The notes under the pieces: model-generated
What the model was told of the DNA's origin: nothing
The model's database searches: none
The model's input: only the letters and a program-made list of their open reading frames with translations
In this document: in pieces, positions 62,770-64,000 of the stretch
How positions within the stretch are numbered: the first letter of the stretch is position 1
Layout of the letters: each line of letters starts with the position of its first letter
Source of the DNA: Flavobacteriaceae bacterium D16
GTDB taxonomy: Bacteria; Bacteroidota; Bacteroidia; Flavobacteriales; Flavobacteriaceae
NCBI GenBank assembly: GCA_021295155.1
Contig: JAJTJC010000036.1
Span: 434,001 to 498,000, forward strand
Reading direction: 5' to 3'
Length of the DNA: 64,000 bases
Position numbers and translations under genes: made by a program

Positions 62770-63450
62770 TTAAGCGAAACGTCTTTCAATAATTGCCATA
62801 AAGCGATTTTCATAAGCTTCTTTACCATTCCAGTTATCGTATTCAGGCTTGATCATATTTTCAATAAACGCACGAGAACGTTCTTCCGAGTCAATGGTAT
62901 TCAACTGTGAAATTACACGGTTAAAATCTTCCGTGCTTTCTCGGAACAAGTGTTTAACAAAGGCAAGGCGATCATTAAGGTCTACTTTGATTTCCCGGGC
63001 AACCCATTTGTCATTTACCGATTTAACAGGCGCCTGGTCATTACCCTCAGCGGGGTCCAGTATTTCCTTTTCCTGTTTCACCATCTCATTTTTGGCAACA
63101 AATTCCCGAAAAACCTGTTCAACCTCAGCAGCCGAAGGCATTTCAGATACCATATGCTTGATGGTGTCAATACCGGGAGTGATTATGTCCTCATCATGAG
63201 GGTTATTTTCCGGAACGGAGCGGTTTTCAGTCATAACGGCATTGGCCAATGTCTCAAACTTTGATGCAAAAACATTTTTAGAAACATCAATCTGTATATC
63301 GTCCAGTTTCTCCTCTATAAATCTTAAAACAGCCAGCTTTTCATAAAGGTTTTTGGCATTTTCATAAAGCTGAGATATGTCCTTGTCCTCCTGAGAAGTC
63401 AGGATTTCTGTTGCCATTTTTACTAATTCTTCTTTTAATTTCCTCTTCAT
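62770..63450 (-). CDS. Conserved hypothetical protein, 226 aa
   Basis: I do not recognise a named domain. The protein is charged, soluble and mostly helical. It has a coiled-coil-like N-terminal half (LYENAKNLYEKLAVLRFIEE), a flexible acidic middle (about residues 75-140), and a conserved C-terminal half with NDRLAFVKHLFRESTEDFNR and SRAFIENMIKPEYDNWNGKE. The ATG at 63417 is an alternative start (MATEILTSQEDKDI). It is divergent from thymidine kinase, and a strong terminator separates it from rsmI. Its function is unknown. Confidence 0.75.
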   Translation of the reverse strand: MKRKLKEELVKMATEILTSQEDKDISQLYENAKNLYEKLAVLRFIEEKLDDIQIDVSKNVFASKFETLANAVMTENRSVPENNPHDEDIITPGIDTIKHMVSEMPSAAEVEQVFREFVAKNEMVKQEKEILDPAEGNDQAPVKSVNDKWVAREIKVDLNDRLAFVKHLFRESTEDFNRVISQLNTIDSEERSRAFIENMIKPEYDNWNGKEAYENRFMAIIERRFA

Positions 63451-63554
63451 CTTTTTAACCCTAAGGCACAGGTTTAGGTCTTTCTTTTTTAATACTTTTA
63501 TACTTTCCCTTTAAGTAGAACGCCAGGCAAACTACTTTCGTCTAAAATTACAAA

Positions 63555-64000
63555 ATGTTTCTCGAAAACACTGTTAATCACAAAGAACAATTCGGATGGA
63601 TCGAGGTAATCTGCGGCTCCATGTTTTCGGGTAAAACAGAAGAATTGATACGTAGGTTGAAACGGGCTCAGTTTGCCAAACAAAAAGTGGAGATATTCAA
63701 ACCCATCATCGATACCCGGTACCATGAAGAAAAAGTAGTCTCTCATGATGAGAATGAGATTCGTTCCACGCCGGTTCCTGCAGCAGCCAATATCCGGCTT
63801 CTGGCCGATGACTGTGATGTGGTAGGGATTGATGAAGCCCAATTTTTTGACGATGAGATCATTACGGTATGCAATGACTTGGCCAATATGGGTATTCGTG
63901 TAGTAGTGGCCGGACTGGATATGGACTTCAAGGGAAACCCATTCGGACCCATGCCAGCCCTCATGGCCACCGCCGAATACGTCACCAAGGTTCATGCTAT
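63555..64000 (+). CDS. tdk: Thymidine kinase, partial (cut by window end)
   Basis: The first 148 codons of thymidine kinase, which phosphorylates thymidine in the salvage pathway. The P-loop [15 protein letters not shown] lies at about residues 22-36, and [10 protein letters not shown] with [15 protein letters not shown] follows. The frame is open to the last base of the window; the zinc-binding Cys motifs and the stop would lie beyond it. The ATG at 63555 is the first start after the divergent gap. An imperfect -7 box (TACTTTCG) lies about 20 nt upstream. Confidence 0.93.
   Translation, partial: MFLENTVNHKEQFGWIEVICGSMFSGKTEELIRRLKRAQFAKQKVEIFKPIIDTRYHEEKVVSHDENEIRSTPVPAAANIRLLADDCDVVGIDEAQFFDDEIITVCNDLANMGIRVVVAGLDMDFKGNPFGPMPALMATAEYVTKVHA

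Overview
The window reads as a contiguous stretch of chromosome from a Flavobacteriaceae-type member of the Bacteroidota. The evidence is a complete MoxR/DUF58/BatA-E aerotolerance operon, an IPExxxVDY-family protein, a viroplasmin-type RNase H1, an OmpA protein with thrombospondin type-3 repeats, and many start-proximal -7 boxes of the flavobacterial form TAnnTTTG in place of Shine-Dalgarno sites. Base composition looks moderate and even by eye. I see no insertion sequence, prophage or CRISPR array. Most of the window is core metabolism and information processing.

Layout. 1-11 kb: GlpD, two small proteins, CvpA, a CAP-domain lipoprotein, 3-hydroxyanthranilate dioxygenase with a DUF1304 protein, an ALDH7-type dehydrogenase, a helix-hairpin-helix membrane protein, an acyl-ACP desaturase, then phosphoesterase, zinc-ribbon and SPFH-GYF genes. 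11.4-14.3 kb: fructokinase plus amylosucrase, a two-gene sucrose pathway. 14.3-17.1 kb: AlbA_2/Schlafen-like protein, SDR and aldo/keto reductase. 17.3-26.3 kb: the Bat operon, with overlapping or nearly touching genes. 26.4-31 kb: small membrane protein, SulP transporter, beta-carbonic anhydrase, terminator, second SulP transporter. 31-43.3 kb: pheS, CYTH protein, dinB, PAS protein; on the minus strand acpP, fabF, rnc, IPExxxVDY and pyk; then purN, RNase H1, a PfkB kinase and a PurF-like enzyme.

43.3-44.0 kb is a gene-free stretch holding three tandem copies of an element. Each is a nearly invariant 39-nt core followed by a rho-independent terminator whose stem sequence changes while its pairing is kept. 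I interpret these as three tandem small RNA genes; they are the most unusual feature here.

44.0-54.3 kb: superoxide dismutase, an AddA/RecB-like helicase-nuclease, kbl, ompA, an AddB-like nuclease, an SDR and tRNA-Ala(GGC). 54.3-64 kb: universal stress protein, GNAT, MATE, enoyl-CoA hydratase, QueD/PTPS, LpxH, RecJ, a divergent OsmC/AhpD-like pair, RsmI, an unknown protein, and a thymidine kinase cut by the window end.

All function calls come from reading motifs and gene order; no database search was run. Promoter calls rest on the TAnnTTTG box, and on a TTG about 17-23 nt upstream where stated, so they are predictions.
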